The notes under the pieces were generated by a model. It searched no databases and was not told the DNA's origin. It worked only from the letters and a program-made list of their open reading frames with translations. Positions 1-6,879 of a stretch of 11,853 nucleotides of DNA are shown piece after piece. Within the stretch, counting starts at the first letter, position 1. Each line of letters starts with the position of its first letter. Position numbers and translations under genes: made by a program. The stretch comes from Phycisphaerae bacterium (GTDB lineage Bacteria; Planctomycetota; Phycisphaerae; Phycisphaerales; Phycisphaeraceae). The DNA is taken from contig NZCH01000027.1 in assembly GCA_002688155.1 (NCBI GenBank), positions 1 to 11,853 on the forward strand. The letters are read 5' to 3'.

Positions 1-314
1 CCCGTAAGCATCTCGTCGTGCTTGTTGACGATCACAAAAACCTGTACGTCGTCGAGTGAACCAAGGCCCAGAACCTCCATCTGATCCGCCTTGATCGGCA
101 CGCGGTAGCCAGCCACGAAGTAGCTCGGATCTGTGATGACAAACGCCAGTTCCGGCGTGACGACCGACTGAAGCCACCAGAAGTAACTGTCCTCACCGGT
201 TTCCAGCAGGACGAAGCGCTTGTGCTTGGGAAAGCCCAGTAGTCCTTTTGGAAACACGAGGGTCTTGCTGTCATCGATTTTAATCTTTCCAAATCTCGAC
301 GTCTGCACGTACAT
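1..314 (-). CDS. fliW: FliW, flagellar assembly factor (partial, C-terminus outside the window)
   Basis: Reading from ATG at 314 towards base 1 gives 104 codons with no stop, so the 3' end lies beyond the window. The protein begins MYVQTSRFGKIKIDD, followed by a FPKGLLGFPKHKRFVLLE segment, FWWLQSV and PELAFVITDP. These are the hallmark blocks of FliW, in the order and spacing of the family (about 130 to 150 residues in full). In characterised bacteria FliW binds newly made flagellin and also binds and inhibits the RNA-binding regulator CsrA, so flagellin supply is coupled to translation. An AAGGA Shine-Dalgarno sits 8 bases before the ATG. The upstream neighbour is a flgL remnant, which matches the common order flgL-fliW-csrA; csrA would be expected just off the left edge. 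Identification is by motif recognition and is strong; the csrA prediction is inference. Confidence 0.95.
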   Translation of the reverse strand, partial: MYVQTSRFGKIKIDDSKTLVFPKGLLGFPKHKRFVLLETGEDSYFWWLQSVVTPELAFVITDPSYFVAGYRVPIKADQMEVLGLGSLDDVQVFVIVNKHDEMLT

Positions 315-316
315 GA

Positions 317-454
317 CACGGATCCTTCGTGCCGGCCACCATCCTGGTTCGCGGGCCCGCCGCATCATCCTGATGCGACGGGTTGACGGCATCCTGCCGT
401 CAACTGCTTGTGGGACACCGGCCGAAAGTTGCGCCCCACGCGCAAGTCCTGCGC
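317..454 (-). promoter_or_regulatory. Multi-hairpin fliW leader with GGA loops (candidate CsrA-binding sites)
   Basis: On the minus strand, between the flgL stop and the fliW start, five short inverted repeats each place GGA in the loop. They lie at 440-454 (stem GCGC), 382-404 (stem GTTGACGGC, loop AGGAT), 356-382 (11-base stem with one G-U pair, loop AGGAT), 338-348 (stem ACC, loop AGGAT) and 317-331 (stem CACG, loop AAGGATC). Three share the core CAGGATG, close to the in-vitro CsrA consensus with AGGAT in a hairpin loop. The last loop contains the fliW Shine-Dalgarno, so an RNA-binding protein there would block ribosome entry. The stems at 382-404 and 356-382 are strong and share base 382; those at 338-348 and 317-331 are weak. 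CsrA binding is inferred, not shown. Confidence 0.65.
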
Positions 455-456
455 TT

Positions 457-901
457 CTAGCGCAAGAAACCCAACAGACTCAACTGCTGGTTCCGCGCAC
501 CCATTTGCAGGTTCGCCTGCTAATTGGTGCGATCACTGTGTAAATCGCGTCACTGCCTGAGCAAAATCCGTATCGCGGATCTTGCTCGGCCGTTTCTGTT
601 CGGTAATACCCATCTGCCGGGACCTTTCCTGTTCCTGTTGCACGCGCTGCGAGCGAATGCCTGTGTCTGCCCGCACCCGTGCCAGGTTGCTTACGCCCCT
701 GTCCAACCCAGCCCCTGCAAATATGATGCCCCGCGAGTCGTCATGGGCCAGTGCATCGCGTAAAAGAGTCAAAAGTGTGAACAAACCATCAGCGCGAGCC
801 TTGGCGTTGTCCTCGCCCGCAAGCGTGTTTCCCGCAGTAGCGTTGACGTTTATACCCATATGCGCGGTCGCCAACGGCGGTTCATCTGCCCGACACGAAA
901 G
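457..901 (-). pseudogene. flgL: flgL remnant: C-terminal part of a hook-filament junction protein, frameshifted
   Basis: The reading frame open from 901 down to a TGA at 533-535 encodes a flagellin-family C-terminal domain. It contains GLFTLLTLLRDAL, LARVRADTGIRSQ, a coiled region and IRDTDFAQAVTRF. Homologues continue with about 25 residues ending in SLLxFLR. That continuation is present in another frame: from 519 to the TAG at 457-459 the sequence reads QANLQMGARNQQLSLLGFLR. One extra base near 520 plus the TGA at 533 therefore break the gene. The N-terminal half (about 150 residues, normally beginning with a MRVT/SSG-type helix) is also missing, because flgF ends at 1053 and nothing flagellin-like can be read in 902-1052. 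FlgL normally joins the hook to the filament. The position just upstream of fliW fits the usual flgL-fliW order. A sequencing error could explain the frameshift but not the missing front half. Confidence 0.75.
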
Positions 902-965
902 TCACCGGTGCCGAATGCAGTGCGACAACAGCTATGCGTGAGATTCTTTTTCGCGTCAGAAGCCG

Positions 966-979
966 GTGACCACGGTCAC
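966..979. repeat. 14-base palindrome between flgF and the flgL remnant
   Basis: GTGACC-AC-GGTCAC is a perfect six-base inverted repeat with a two-base centre, in the non-coding gap downstream of flgF. The shape suits a dimeric DNA-binding protein, but a short palindrome like this can arise by chance. The surrounding 902-1052 shows no recognisable gene. Confidence 0.3.
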
Positions 980-1052
980 ATGTTGCCGGGTGCCGCGGCT
1001 CATTCGGTGGATTCCAACCGTCTCGAACCGACCAGCGCGCCTCGCGACCACA

Positions 1053-1838
1053 TCACCCTTCAACCCGCCCCAACACGTTCACCGCGCGGTCCATCAGAAT
1101 ATCGTGGTAGCGGATCAGATTCGCGTTGCCGGCGACCTGTTTCGTGGCGCTGACCAGTTGCATCATCGCCTTGATGGGGTCCGTGCCGCTGCCCTCCACG
1201 GCGCCGACGGTGAGTGTGGGTGCCTCAACAACTTGCCGCGCCTGTTCGCTGGTTTCGAGCACACGAAAGAGGTTTCGACCGACCTTACGCAATTCCTGCA
1301 GATCCGGCACGGAAACCACCTGCAGCCGGCCGACCTGTTCGTCATTGGAATACACGCGCCCCGCCGGGTCGATCCGCAAATCCCCGCTGCCAACCTCGAT
1401 CGGCTGGTCAGACTCGCCCATGACGCGCAGCCTGCCCGTCGCGGTGACCAGAAACCCGGCGGCGCTGGCAAACCTCCCGTCTCGCGTCAGGTACAACTGC
1501 GCCTGGCCGGTGACCGGATCAATCTTATTAACGACAAAAAACGTGCCTTTCGTTTCCAGCGCCACATCCGTCGCCCGGCCAGTCATATCAATCAGCCCAA
1601 CCGAATGGTCCGTGCGCTGCGGCCCGGCGAACACGCCGCCTCCGAGCTTGTCCAGCAGACGGTGACTCAAGTCACCGCTGAACCGGTCTTCCACCGCCTC
1701 GACATCGCGCTGGTAAACGCCGGGCATATCAGGCTTGAATCCAACCGTGTGCGCGTTCGCCAGGTTGTTGACAAAGACCTCCTGACGATACATGTTCGGC
1801 AGAACGCCAGATGCAGAAAGATACAGGCCGTAATTCAT
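1053..1838 (-). CDS. flgF: FlgF, flagellar basal-body rod protein
   Basis: This 261-residue protein has the axial rod/hook family layout. The N-terminus is MNYGLYLSASG, followed by NNLANAHTVGFK (residues about 24 to 35), the conserved 'N-x-A-N-x-x-T-x-G-F-K' element of rod proteins. The middle contains LYLTRDGRFASAAGFLVTA, the typical 'FTRDGxFxxDxxGxLVT' segment. The C-terminal helix ends with ILMDRAVNVLGRVEG, which resembles the end of FlgF. The N-terminus and the length near 250 residues favour FlgF over FlgG. FlgF forms part of the proximal rod crossing the periplasm and is exported by the flagellar type III apparatus, so it has no Sec signal. The ATG overlaps the TGA of the preceding 101-residue gene (ATGA), indicating translational coupling. 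Confidence 0.92.
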   Translation of the reverse strand: MNYGLYLSASGVLPNMYRQEVFVNNLANAHTVGFKPDMPGVYQRDVEAVEDRFSGDLSHRLLDKLGGGVFAGPQRTDHSVGLIDMTGRATDVALETKGTFFVVNKIDPVTGQAQLYLTRDGRFASAAGFLVTATGRLRVMGESDQPIEVGSGDLRIDPAGRVYSNDEQVGRLQVVSVPDLQELRKVGRNLFRVLETSEQARQVVEAPTLTVGAVEGSGTDPIKAMMQLVSATKQVAGNANLIRYHDILMDRAVNVLGRVEG

Positions 1839-2140
1839 GGGTCCACGTCCGAGTGGGCCTCACTGCAGCGTGCACCGCAACGCATCCCCGGTACGCTTGC
1901 CGATGATGGCGACGGTCGCTTCGGTTGCTTAACTACGGGCACCGGGCGCAATCCGTTGCTCCGAGGCTTTCCAGGTGGTGCCTGTGTATTGTCAAATCGA
2001 ACTTCCACGTCCGCGGTCAAACCTCGCAACGCACTTTCGTATGCATGTGCTGCCTCCGCGAGACGCGCTAAGCGAATCAACGTCGCGCCCAGGTTGGCGT
2101 CGTTCGACTGTCTCACAATGTCCAACACGCGTCGTGGCAT
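1835..2140 (-). CDS. Small hypothetical protein coupled to flgF
   Basis: This is a 101-residue protein with no family I recognise. It begins MPRRVLDIVRQSND. Residues about 1 to 50 look helical and amphipathic (LGATLIRLARLAEAAHAYES). The tail is rich in proline, lysine and serine with no predicted structure and two cysteines near the end. There is no signal peptide or membrane segment. The start is supported by an AGGAA Shine-Dalgarno ending 6 bases upstream. Its TGA overlaps the ATG of flgF by four bases, the best evidence that it is a real gene and is co-translated with flgF. The position suggests a flagellar accessory role such as a chaperone or assembly helper, but that is inference from context only. 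Confidence 0.6.
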   Translation of the reverse strand: MPRRVLDIVRQSNDANLGATLIRLARLAEAAHAYESALRGLTADVEVRFDNTQAPPGKPRSNGLRPVPVVKQPKRPSPSSASVPGMRCGARCSEAHSDVDP

Positions 2141-2188
2141 GCAGGGTTCCTGTACGCAGGCGCACGCGCACTGCGCGCACGTGGCGAT

Positions 2189-2410
2189 TCAATCATCCGC
2201 TGAGCAACACGCAAGCGCAATGCCAGCCGCACGATAACCGGGGAACGCGCGCAAAAATAGGCGGAATTGTGCCGATGCCCGCCTGTTTTCAGCGAAAATA
2301 CCGGCAGATCGCACCACCTGCCACACCGCGCAAAGAAGCGCAACTACGGCATAAAATACGACCGACGCGCAAATCCTGCCGATCAGGCGCAGACATCGCG
2401 CTGACTTCAT
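2189..2410 (-). CDS. Small membrane protein, unknown function
   Basis: This 73-residue reading frame begins MKSARCLRLIGRI and carries one strongly hydrophobic segment, ASVVFYAVVALLCAVWQVV (about residues 14 to 32). Basic residues stand before it, so an N-in single-span membrane protein or uncleaved signal anchor is likely. The rest is a basic, non-hydrophobic tail. It starts 36 bases after the peptidase stop and ends 48 bases before the next gene on the same strand, consistent with an operon. A GGTG lies shortly before the ATG, a weak Shine-Dalgarno. An in-frame ATG at 2434 or a TTG at 2446 would lengthen it. I do not recognise the family; the hydrophobic segment and spacing are the only support. 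Confidence 0.4.
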   Translation of the reverse strand: MKSARCLRLIGRICASVVFYAVVALLCAVWQVVRSAGIFAENRRASAQFRLFLRAFPGYRAAGIALACCSADD

Positions 2411-2446
2411 CGGACACCGGACATTCAACATCATGCAGATGGCCAA

Positions 2447-3604
2447 TCACGCCAACAACGAACGCCGACGTACAAACAGTTCATCCAATCGTCTCTTCAG
2501 CGCCGGCGACTTGCCACGATCGTCGAGTTGCGTTGAAACGGTGACAAGCAAATGAACCAGATGATCAAAGTCGCGCACGCTGATGAATTCAGCCGCGACC
2601 TTGCCCGTCCGGTCGTTCATGTTGTGACAGTTGCCCACGGGCAGGCACAGGCACGTGGTCGTCAACCCGTACGTCGCGAAGCACGACGCCTCGCACATGC
2701 CGCCGGGCATGAGTTTGCGCTGGTATGTGAACGACTTGTCGCGATGCGCCAACTCGGCGGCGATGTGCGCGATGCGGTAGCTCAGGTCCGGGTCCCACGT
2801 GCTGATTGCATCGCCGACGCGTACGATCGGCCCATCGCCAACCGGTGAGTCCGCGAAGCTGCGCGAGTTCTCCAGGTTGATCACACGCGCACGCCTGGCA
2901 ATCAGCCCCGACTTGCACGCGCCGATCGCACCGACAAAGCCCAGCTCTTCGCAGCGCGTCAGCAACACCGCCACGTCAGTGTTCGTGCCGCGAGATCCGC
3001 GGCATAATCGCTGAATTGCATCAAACGCCGATAGCGCCGCCGCGACGCCTGCGAGATCGTCGCACGCCGGCGCGTGCAGTCGATCACCGCGAATGCGCGG
3101 ATTACCGACGGACCACGTCGCAATCGCGCCGATGGTTGTCTTTAGGTGCGAAGCCGCGATCGACTTTGTCAACTCGATAGTCACTCGTTTGTCGAGGCGC
3201 GTTTTCGTTGGCGCTTCGAGTTGTGTAATCACGCCGCGCCGCTCACCACCCCCGGAACCTTTCCCGCCAAGATGCAGCGTCACCTTTGACCCCACGAAAT
3301 ACTCATCGCGCATACCACCGCGAAACTCAGCCTGCACTGACCGCGCGTCGATCACCTTCGTCACGACGAATGCCGGGTGGTCCAAATGCGCCGTCAAGAT
3401 AATCGGCCGCGATGAACGCGCGCCGCGCCGCGTGATCAACAGGTTGCCAAATCGGTCGGATGTCATCGAGCAACGCCCGTATCGACCGATCCGGTTGTGC
3501 CGCTCAACCCAACGCATCACCCAATCGATCACACGCCTTTCACAACCCGCCGCCGTGGGAATGCCCGTCAGTTCGATCAGCCAGTTGTGGTAGCGTTTCT
3601 GCAT
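2447..3604 (-). CDS. M42/M20-like zinc metallopeptidase
   Basis: The 385-residue protein starts at the ATG at 3604, with GGAG about 9 bases upstream. The same frame stays open much further upstream, but that part is antisense to the ABC gene. Metallopeptidase motifs appear in order: TAHLDHP (H73, D75), APACDDLAG (bridging-type D182), TRCEELGFVGA (E219 and E220, general base and ligand), VINLENS (E245 at the fourth ligand position, where classical M42 enzymes have Asp) and PVGNCHNMND (H327). The inserted segment between about 85 and 170 corresponds to the M42 domain inside the catalytic fold. Family members are cytoplasmic di-metal aminopeptidases that trim peptides; no signal peptide is seen here. 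The NCHNM ending and the Glu ligand suggest a subfamily apart from PepA/FrvX. Substrate is unknown. It is divergent from the ABC gene and leads the minus-strand gene run. Confidence 0.85.
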   Translation of the reverse strand: MQKRYHNWLIELTGIPTAAGCERRVIDWVMRWVERHNRIGRYGRCSMTSDRFGNLLITRRGARSSRPIILTAHLDHPAFVVTKVIDARSVQAEFRGGMRDEYFVGSKVTLHLGGKGSGGGERRGVITQLEAPTKTRLDKRVTIELTKSIAASHLKTTIGAIATWSVGNPRIRGDRLHAPACDDLAGVAAALSAFDAIQRLCRGSRGTNTDVAVLLTRCEELGFVGAIGACKSGLIARRARVINLENSRSFADSPVGDGPIVRVGDAISTWDPDLSYRIAHIAAELAHRDKSFTYQRKLMPGGMCEASCFATYGLTTTCLCLPVGNCHNMNDRTGKVAAEFISVRDFDHLVHLLVTVSTQLDDRGKSPALKRRLDELFVRRRSLLA

Positions 3605-3646
3605 GATTTGGTTCTCCAAGCCCACGGCTGCGAAGCTGCCGCGCGG

Positions 3647-4585
3647 ATGCCCGCGGGTCCGTATGAATCCAGTCAGGACCAACGCCCGCGCCGTGACCAT
3701 TATGATGTTATCGAAGTGCAAGCAGCAACAGCACAACGCGACGATAACATCGCCATCGACGTACACGACGTGCACGTCATCCGTGGCCGCACGCACATCC
3801 TTCGCGGCGTATCGTGCTCGATCGCCCGCGGCGCGTGCGCCGCGATCCTTGGCCCAAACGGCGGGGGAAAAACCACGCTGACCCGATGCATCACCGGGAA
3901 CATGTTCATCACGCAAGGTCGTGTGCGCGTGCTCGGTGAAACCATCGGCCAAACGGACATCCGTGCGCTGCGCCGGCGCATCGCCGTCGTCCACCCCGCC
4001 GTCGACTCGGGCGAGGCGCATCGCAGCGGCGCTGTCGTCGACGCCGAGTTGACCGCGCATGAAGCCGTTCTCACCGGCTTCTTCGGTACCGTTGCCCTGT
4101 ACGACAGGCCGATGCCCGAACAACACAAACGCGCTGACCAACTGCTCGGTCATGTCGGCCTGTCGATGCGCCGTGACCTGCGCTTCGAACTCATGTCCAC
4201 AGGTGAACAGCGACGTTGTATGCTCGCGCGAGCACTGGCGCACACGCCTGAACTGCTCATCCTCGACGAACCGACCGCAGGCCTCGACATCGCTGGTCGC
4301 GAACAAGTCCTCGCCACAATCGACCTGCTCCTCGAACAGCCCGACCCCCCCGCCGTCCTGCTCATCACACACCACGTCGAGGAACTGTCGCCCAGGACAT
4401 CGCAGGTCATCCTCCTGCGCGACGGCCAAATCATCGCCGACGGCAAACCTGACGACATCATCACACCCGAAGCGCTCACCGACACGTTCGCATGCAAGGT
4501 CTTCGTCCGCAAACTGCACGGCCGATTCTGGCCCGAAGTCCTGCCCGAAGCGTGGGCGGATCTGGTCCGGCAGCGTGGCCCGTGA
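3647..4585 (+). CDS. ABC transporter ATP-binding protein, YlmA-like
   Basis: From the ATG at 3647 the product has 312 residues. It shows Walker A GPNGGGKTT (69 to 77), the variant signature MSTGEQ (183 to 188, instead of LSGGQ), Walker B LLILDEP (203 to 209), a D-loop AGLD and the H-loop Thr-His at 241-242. The VLG...TDIRALRRRI stretch, the VLTGFFGTVALYD segment and the H-loop context THHVEEL resemble the YlmA group of stand-alone ABC ATPases. The usual Q-loop glutamine is not evident; the position reads VVHPAVDS. No permease or binding protein is adjacent, so a partner must be elsewhere or the protein may not be a transporter. The start is uncertain: the first 36 residues are unlike the family, and an in-frame GTG at 3716 would remove 23 of them. 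Neither start has a good Shine-Dalgarno. Confidence 0.88.
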   Translation: MPAGPYESSQDQRPRRDHYDVIEVQAATAQRDDNIAIDVHDVHVIRGRTHILRGVSCSIARGACAAILGPNGGGKTTLTRCITGNMFITQGRVRVLGETIGQTDIRALRRRIAVVHPAVDSGEAHRSGAVVDAELTAHEAVLTGFFGTVALYDRPMPEQHKRADQLLGHVGLSMRRDLRFELMSTGEQRRCMLARALAHTPELLILDEPTAGLDIAGREQVLATIDLLLEQPDPPAVLLITHHVEELSPRTSQVILLRDGQIIADGKPDDIITPEALTDTFACKVFVRKLHGRFWPEVLPEAWADLVRQRGP

Positions 4586-4640
4586 CGCCGGCGCGGCACG
4601 TAGCGGTCGCACCGTGGGTGCACCCGGTCGGCGACCCAAC

Positions 4641-4670
4641 TGGACCGTTGCCGCCAAGTTCCGTTATTCT
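4641..4670 (+). promoter_or_regulatory. Possible sigma-70-type promoter of the dehydrogenase gene
   Basis: TGGACC at 4641-4646 and TATTCT at 4665-4670, 18 bases apart, each match four of six positions of the -35 and -10 consensus. They lie in the 126-base gap after the ABC gene and about 40 bases before the next ATG. With so little conservation this is a suggestion only. Confidence 0.3.
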
Positions 4671-4711
4671 TCGTGGCCCGATTCACGGCTCCGCTTATGG
4701 AAGGAAGCACC

Positions 4712-5815
4712 ATGGAATACGTCATCCCCGTCGCGTTACACAATCAGATCGTTGAAGCCGCGTACACGAAACGCGGTTATCACGCCGACGAGGCGAAGCA
4801 GGCCGTGCGGTTTTGTGAACTTGCGGCCTGGCACGGCATCAAAACTCACAATGTGCTCAAAGCGCTGCACCTGGACGAAGTCTTCGGCGCGGGCAACAAG
4901 ACCAACCCCGGATGCGTCCCGGGCGCGACGGTGATAAAAAAGCCAAGCCGGTTTGAAGCCGCACAAAAGTGGCTGTCCAACAAGAAACTCGGCCAGGCCG
5001 TCGCGTTCGACGCGATGGACACGTGCTGTCGGCTCGCTGATAAGTACGGCGTCGCGACGGTTTCTGTTGACGATACATTTCATTACCTCTGGGGCGGTGG
5101 GTACGTGCTCGACGCGGCGAAGAAGGGGTATATCGCGTTCACCGTCTGTACGTCTACGCTTTCCGAGGTCGTCCCGTTTGGCGGTAAGTTTCCGACGCTG
5201 GGCACCAACCCGCACTCGTGGGGCCTGCCCACCACCGACGCCGTGGGCTTTCCCGTCGTCAGCGACTGGGCGACGAGCACCGTCGCTATGGGCCGCGTGC
5301 AACAGTTCCAGCGTGAAGGCTTGCAGTTACCGCCCGGCGCGGCCGTTGACGAGCAAGGCAACGAAACGACTGACCCGAACAACGTCGCCGCCCTGTTACC
5401 GTTCGGCGCCCACAAGGGATACTCTCTGTGCCTGATCAACGAACTGTTCGCGGGCATGATCGGCGGTTCGCTGCCGACCCTGCGTGGTCGACCCGAACAG
5501 GCCGGCCCGGGTGAAAAGACCAGCGCCAACTTCTTCTTCATGGCCATCCACCCCGAAGCGCTCAACTGCGGCCAGTTCGCCATGGGACGCAACCAGGCGA
5601 CCAACCTCAAAGCCGTCCTCGATGACATCCTCGGCCACGGCAACCGCGAAACCGGCAAGTGCATCCTCCCCGGCGAAATCGAACACCGCGCCGCACAACG
5701 CAGCGAACAAGTGGGCGGCCTGCTGTTCACCGAAGCCGAAATCAAAGAGTTCCAAACCATCGCAACCGAAGCCGGCGTCACCCTCGATTCCGCCGCCCTG
5801 AAAACGGCGTCATGA
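4712..5815 (+). CDS. Ldh2/malate-dehydrogenase-like NAD(P)H-dependent oxidoreductase
   Basis: The 367-residue protein starts at the ATG at 4712, preceded by a strong GGAAGGAAG. The upstream in-frame start at 4673 would add 13 residues with no support. It belongs to the Ldh2 (type 2 malate/L-lactate dehydrogenase) superfamily, a fold distinct from Rossmann dehydrogenases. Matching elements are AAWHGIKTHN near residues 38 to 47 (His41 at the family's catalytic 'SHG' position), a later FHYLWGGG segment (family 'SxHxG'), TLGTNPHSWGLPT (163 to 175, the nucleotide-contacting GTNP motif), WATSTVAMGRV and GAHKGYSLCL. Members reduce 2-oxoacids or cyclic imino acids such as malate, lactate, ureidoglycolate or piperideine-2-carboxylate, usually in the cytoplasm. 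Here Trp-His replaces Ser-His, so the substrate cannot be assigned. The gene seems to stand alone, with a convergent gene downstream. Confidence 0.88.
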   Translation: MEYVIPVALHNQIVEAAYTKRGYHADEAKQAVRFCELAAWHGIKTHNVLKALHLDEVFGAGNKTNPGCVPGATVIKKPSRFEAAQKWLSNKKLGQAVAFDAMDTCCRLADKYGVATVSVDDTFHYLWGGGYVLDAAKKGYIAFTVCTSTLSEVVPFGGKFPTLGTNPHSWGLPTTDAVGFPVVSDWATSTVAMGRVQQFQREGLQLPPGAAVDEQGNETTDPNNVAALLPFGAHKGYSLCLINELFAGMIGGSLPTLRGRPEQAGPGEKTSANFFFMAIHPEALNCGQFAMGRNQATNLKAVLDDILGHGNRETGKCILPGEIEHRAAQRSEQVGGLLFTEAEIKEFQTIATEAGVTLDSAALKTAS

Positions 5816-5850
5816 GCAAAACCGATTAAAGCCGGCGGATCGCTGTCCGC

Positions 5851-6126
5851 GTGAGTGTCCAACGGCGGCACCTTTCGGCGCAAGCGTTCGATGACAAGTC
5901 ATGGCCGCAAGCCTGCAATGCCCACATTCTGCTCATCAGCATTGGAGTCGTGGCTGCGGTGCTGATGATCGTGCGGGCCTGTTACAGAGTGCAGAGAACA
6001 ACGAAAATAAATGATCCGGGCGATCCACTGTTTTCAATGATCGCACGGGGAGATGCTCACGCGCGGCGCAAAAAAAAGGACGCGGCATCCGTGGTGGATG
6101 CCGGTCCTGACGCAAGGGCAGGGTAA
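5851..6126 (+). CDS. Doubtful small membrane ORF
   Basis: This GTG-started frame of 91 codons contains one strong hydrophobic segment, ILLISIGVVAAVLMIVRA (about residues 26 to 43), flanked by charged residues. Against it: there is no Shine-Dalgarno, the start is non-ATG, and its last 18 codons run straight through the minus-strand terminator at 6070-6108 (the KKK comes from the A-run). I recognise no family. It occupies most of the 382-base convergent gap 5816-6197, where I see nothing else besides the terminator. Either it is a short-lived or lineage-specific membrane peptide, or a chance frame. Confidence 0.25.
   Translation: MSVQRRHLSAQAFDDKSWPQACNAHILLISIGVVAAVLMIVRACYRVQRTTKINDPGDPLFSMIARGDAHARRKKKDAASVVDAGPDARAG
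6070..6108 (-). terminator. Intrinsic terminator of the minus-strand pseudopilin gene
   Basis: CGGCATCC (6083-6090), loop GTGGT and GGATGCCG (6096-6103) form a perfect eight-base stem. AGGAC/GTCCT pairs extend it outwards past one bulged G. Read on the minus strand it is followed immediately by eight T (6077-6070). It lies about 90 bases past the stop at 6198, so it is well placed to end that transcript. Confidence 0.88.
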
Positions 6127-6197
6127 TTGATCAAACGTGCGTGATTCGCTGGACGGGCGGATTGGCCGACGCCCACAAGAATCATCGACCCTCCCGG

Positions 6198-6728
6198 CTA
6201 CTGCACCGGCAGCGCCATATTCTGCTGAAATTCATCTGCGGGCATCAGGCGCACGCTCGCGTCGACGACTGCGACCTGGATGTCCGACTCGGTATGCCAG
6301 CCGGGAATCGCGTCAAAGTTCATCACAAGCGAACTCGACGTCGAAATCATGTCGAGGCTCTTGCCCGCCAGACTTTGCTGCACAAACTCCACTTCCATCG
6401 AATTGCGCCACGAGTAGCTCAGTCCGATCGCGAAACTGTCGGTATCCGCAGGGCACTGAAGCACGTCCACGTTCTCCAGACCGTACTCGGCCATGATGAC
6501 GAACCAGATATGCTCGATCGTCTCATCAGGCAGGTAACTGCGGTTGTCGTTGGCGTAATGTCTAAACGCGGTGGCGATCCCCTTGAGGTTTGACTGGCAG
6601 ACAACCAGGCGTGCGGAGCGGCGCATATTCGCCTGCACGGGCAACAGCAAGCCCAGCAGCACAAGTATGATCGCGATCACGACCAGAATCTCTATCAGTG
6701 ACAATCCGTGCCGTGGTTGTTTTTTCAT
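6198..6728 (-). CDS. Type II secretion/type IV pilus-like pseudopilin (prepilin N-terminal domain)
   Basis: The 176-residue protein starts MKKQPRHG, then LSLIEILVVIAIILVLLG. This is a class III prepilin leader: cleavage falls after the Gly at residue 8, Glu stands at +5 of the mature protein, and a hydrophobic helix of about 20 residues follows. The CQSNLKGIATAFRHYANDN stretch is typical of planctomycete pseudopilins. The C-terminal H-X9-DG signature of that group appears only in degenerate form: His followed ten residues later by Asp-Ala (VVDASVRLM). An AGAGGTG Shine-Dalgarno precedes the ATG. The product would be processed by a prepilin peptidase and assembled at the inner membrane, as pseudopilus, pilus or surface protein. 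No secretion-system genes are adjacent, so it is an orphan pseudopilin of unknown role. Confidence 0.85.
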   Translation of the reverse strand: MKKQPRHGLSLIEILVVIAIILVLLGLLLPVQANMRRSARLVVCQSNLKGIATAFRHYANDNRSYLPDETIEHIWFVIMAEYGLENVDVLQCPADTDSFAIGLSYSWRNSMEVEFVQQSLAGKSLDMISTSSSLVMNFDAIPGWHTESDIQVAVVDASVRLMPADEFQQNMALPVQ

Positions 6729-6817
6729 GTGTCACCTCTCGTGAAGTTTTCCCGCCACGGCTTGTTGCGTCGGCGACGTGTGCGATTGTCGCAAGCAGGC
6801 ATGGTTTCCTTGTGAAA

Positions 6818-6848
6818 CCAATCGGCGGGCGGTTGGCCCGCCGATTGG
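6818..6848 (-). terminator. Hairpin terminator after the secreted-protein gene
   Basis: A perfect 13-base stem, CCAATCGGCGGGC with its complement, encloses the loop GGTTG. On the minus strand the stem is followed by TTTC only, so the T-tract is short. It begins 31 bases past the stop at 6880, on the strand of that gene, which makes termination the simplest reading. No other function is apparent. Confidence 0.65.
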
Positions 6849-6879
6849 ATCGTCGCTGTGGCGCGATTTCGCAGTTCTC

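Noticed and set aside
966..2237. 423-codon open frame on the plus strand
   Set aside because: It lies antisense over flgF, the 101-residue gene and the start of the small membrane gene, its translation shows no domain, and the opposite-strand genes are clearly real.
3605..4657. N-terminal extension of the peptidase frame to 736 codons
   Set aside because: The extra 351 codons are the exact antisense of the ABC ATPase. The peptidase motifs and a Shine-Dalgarno support the start at 3604.
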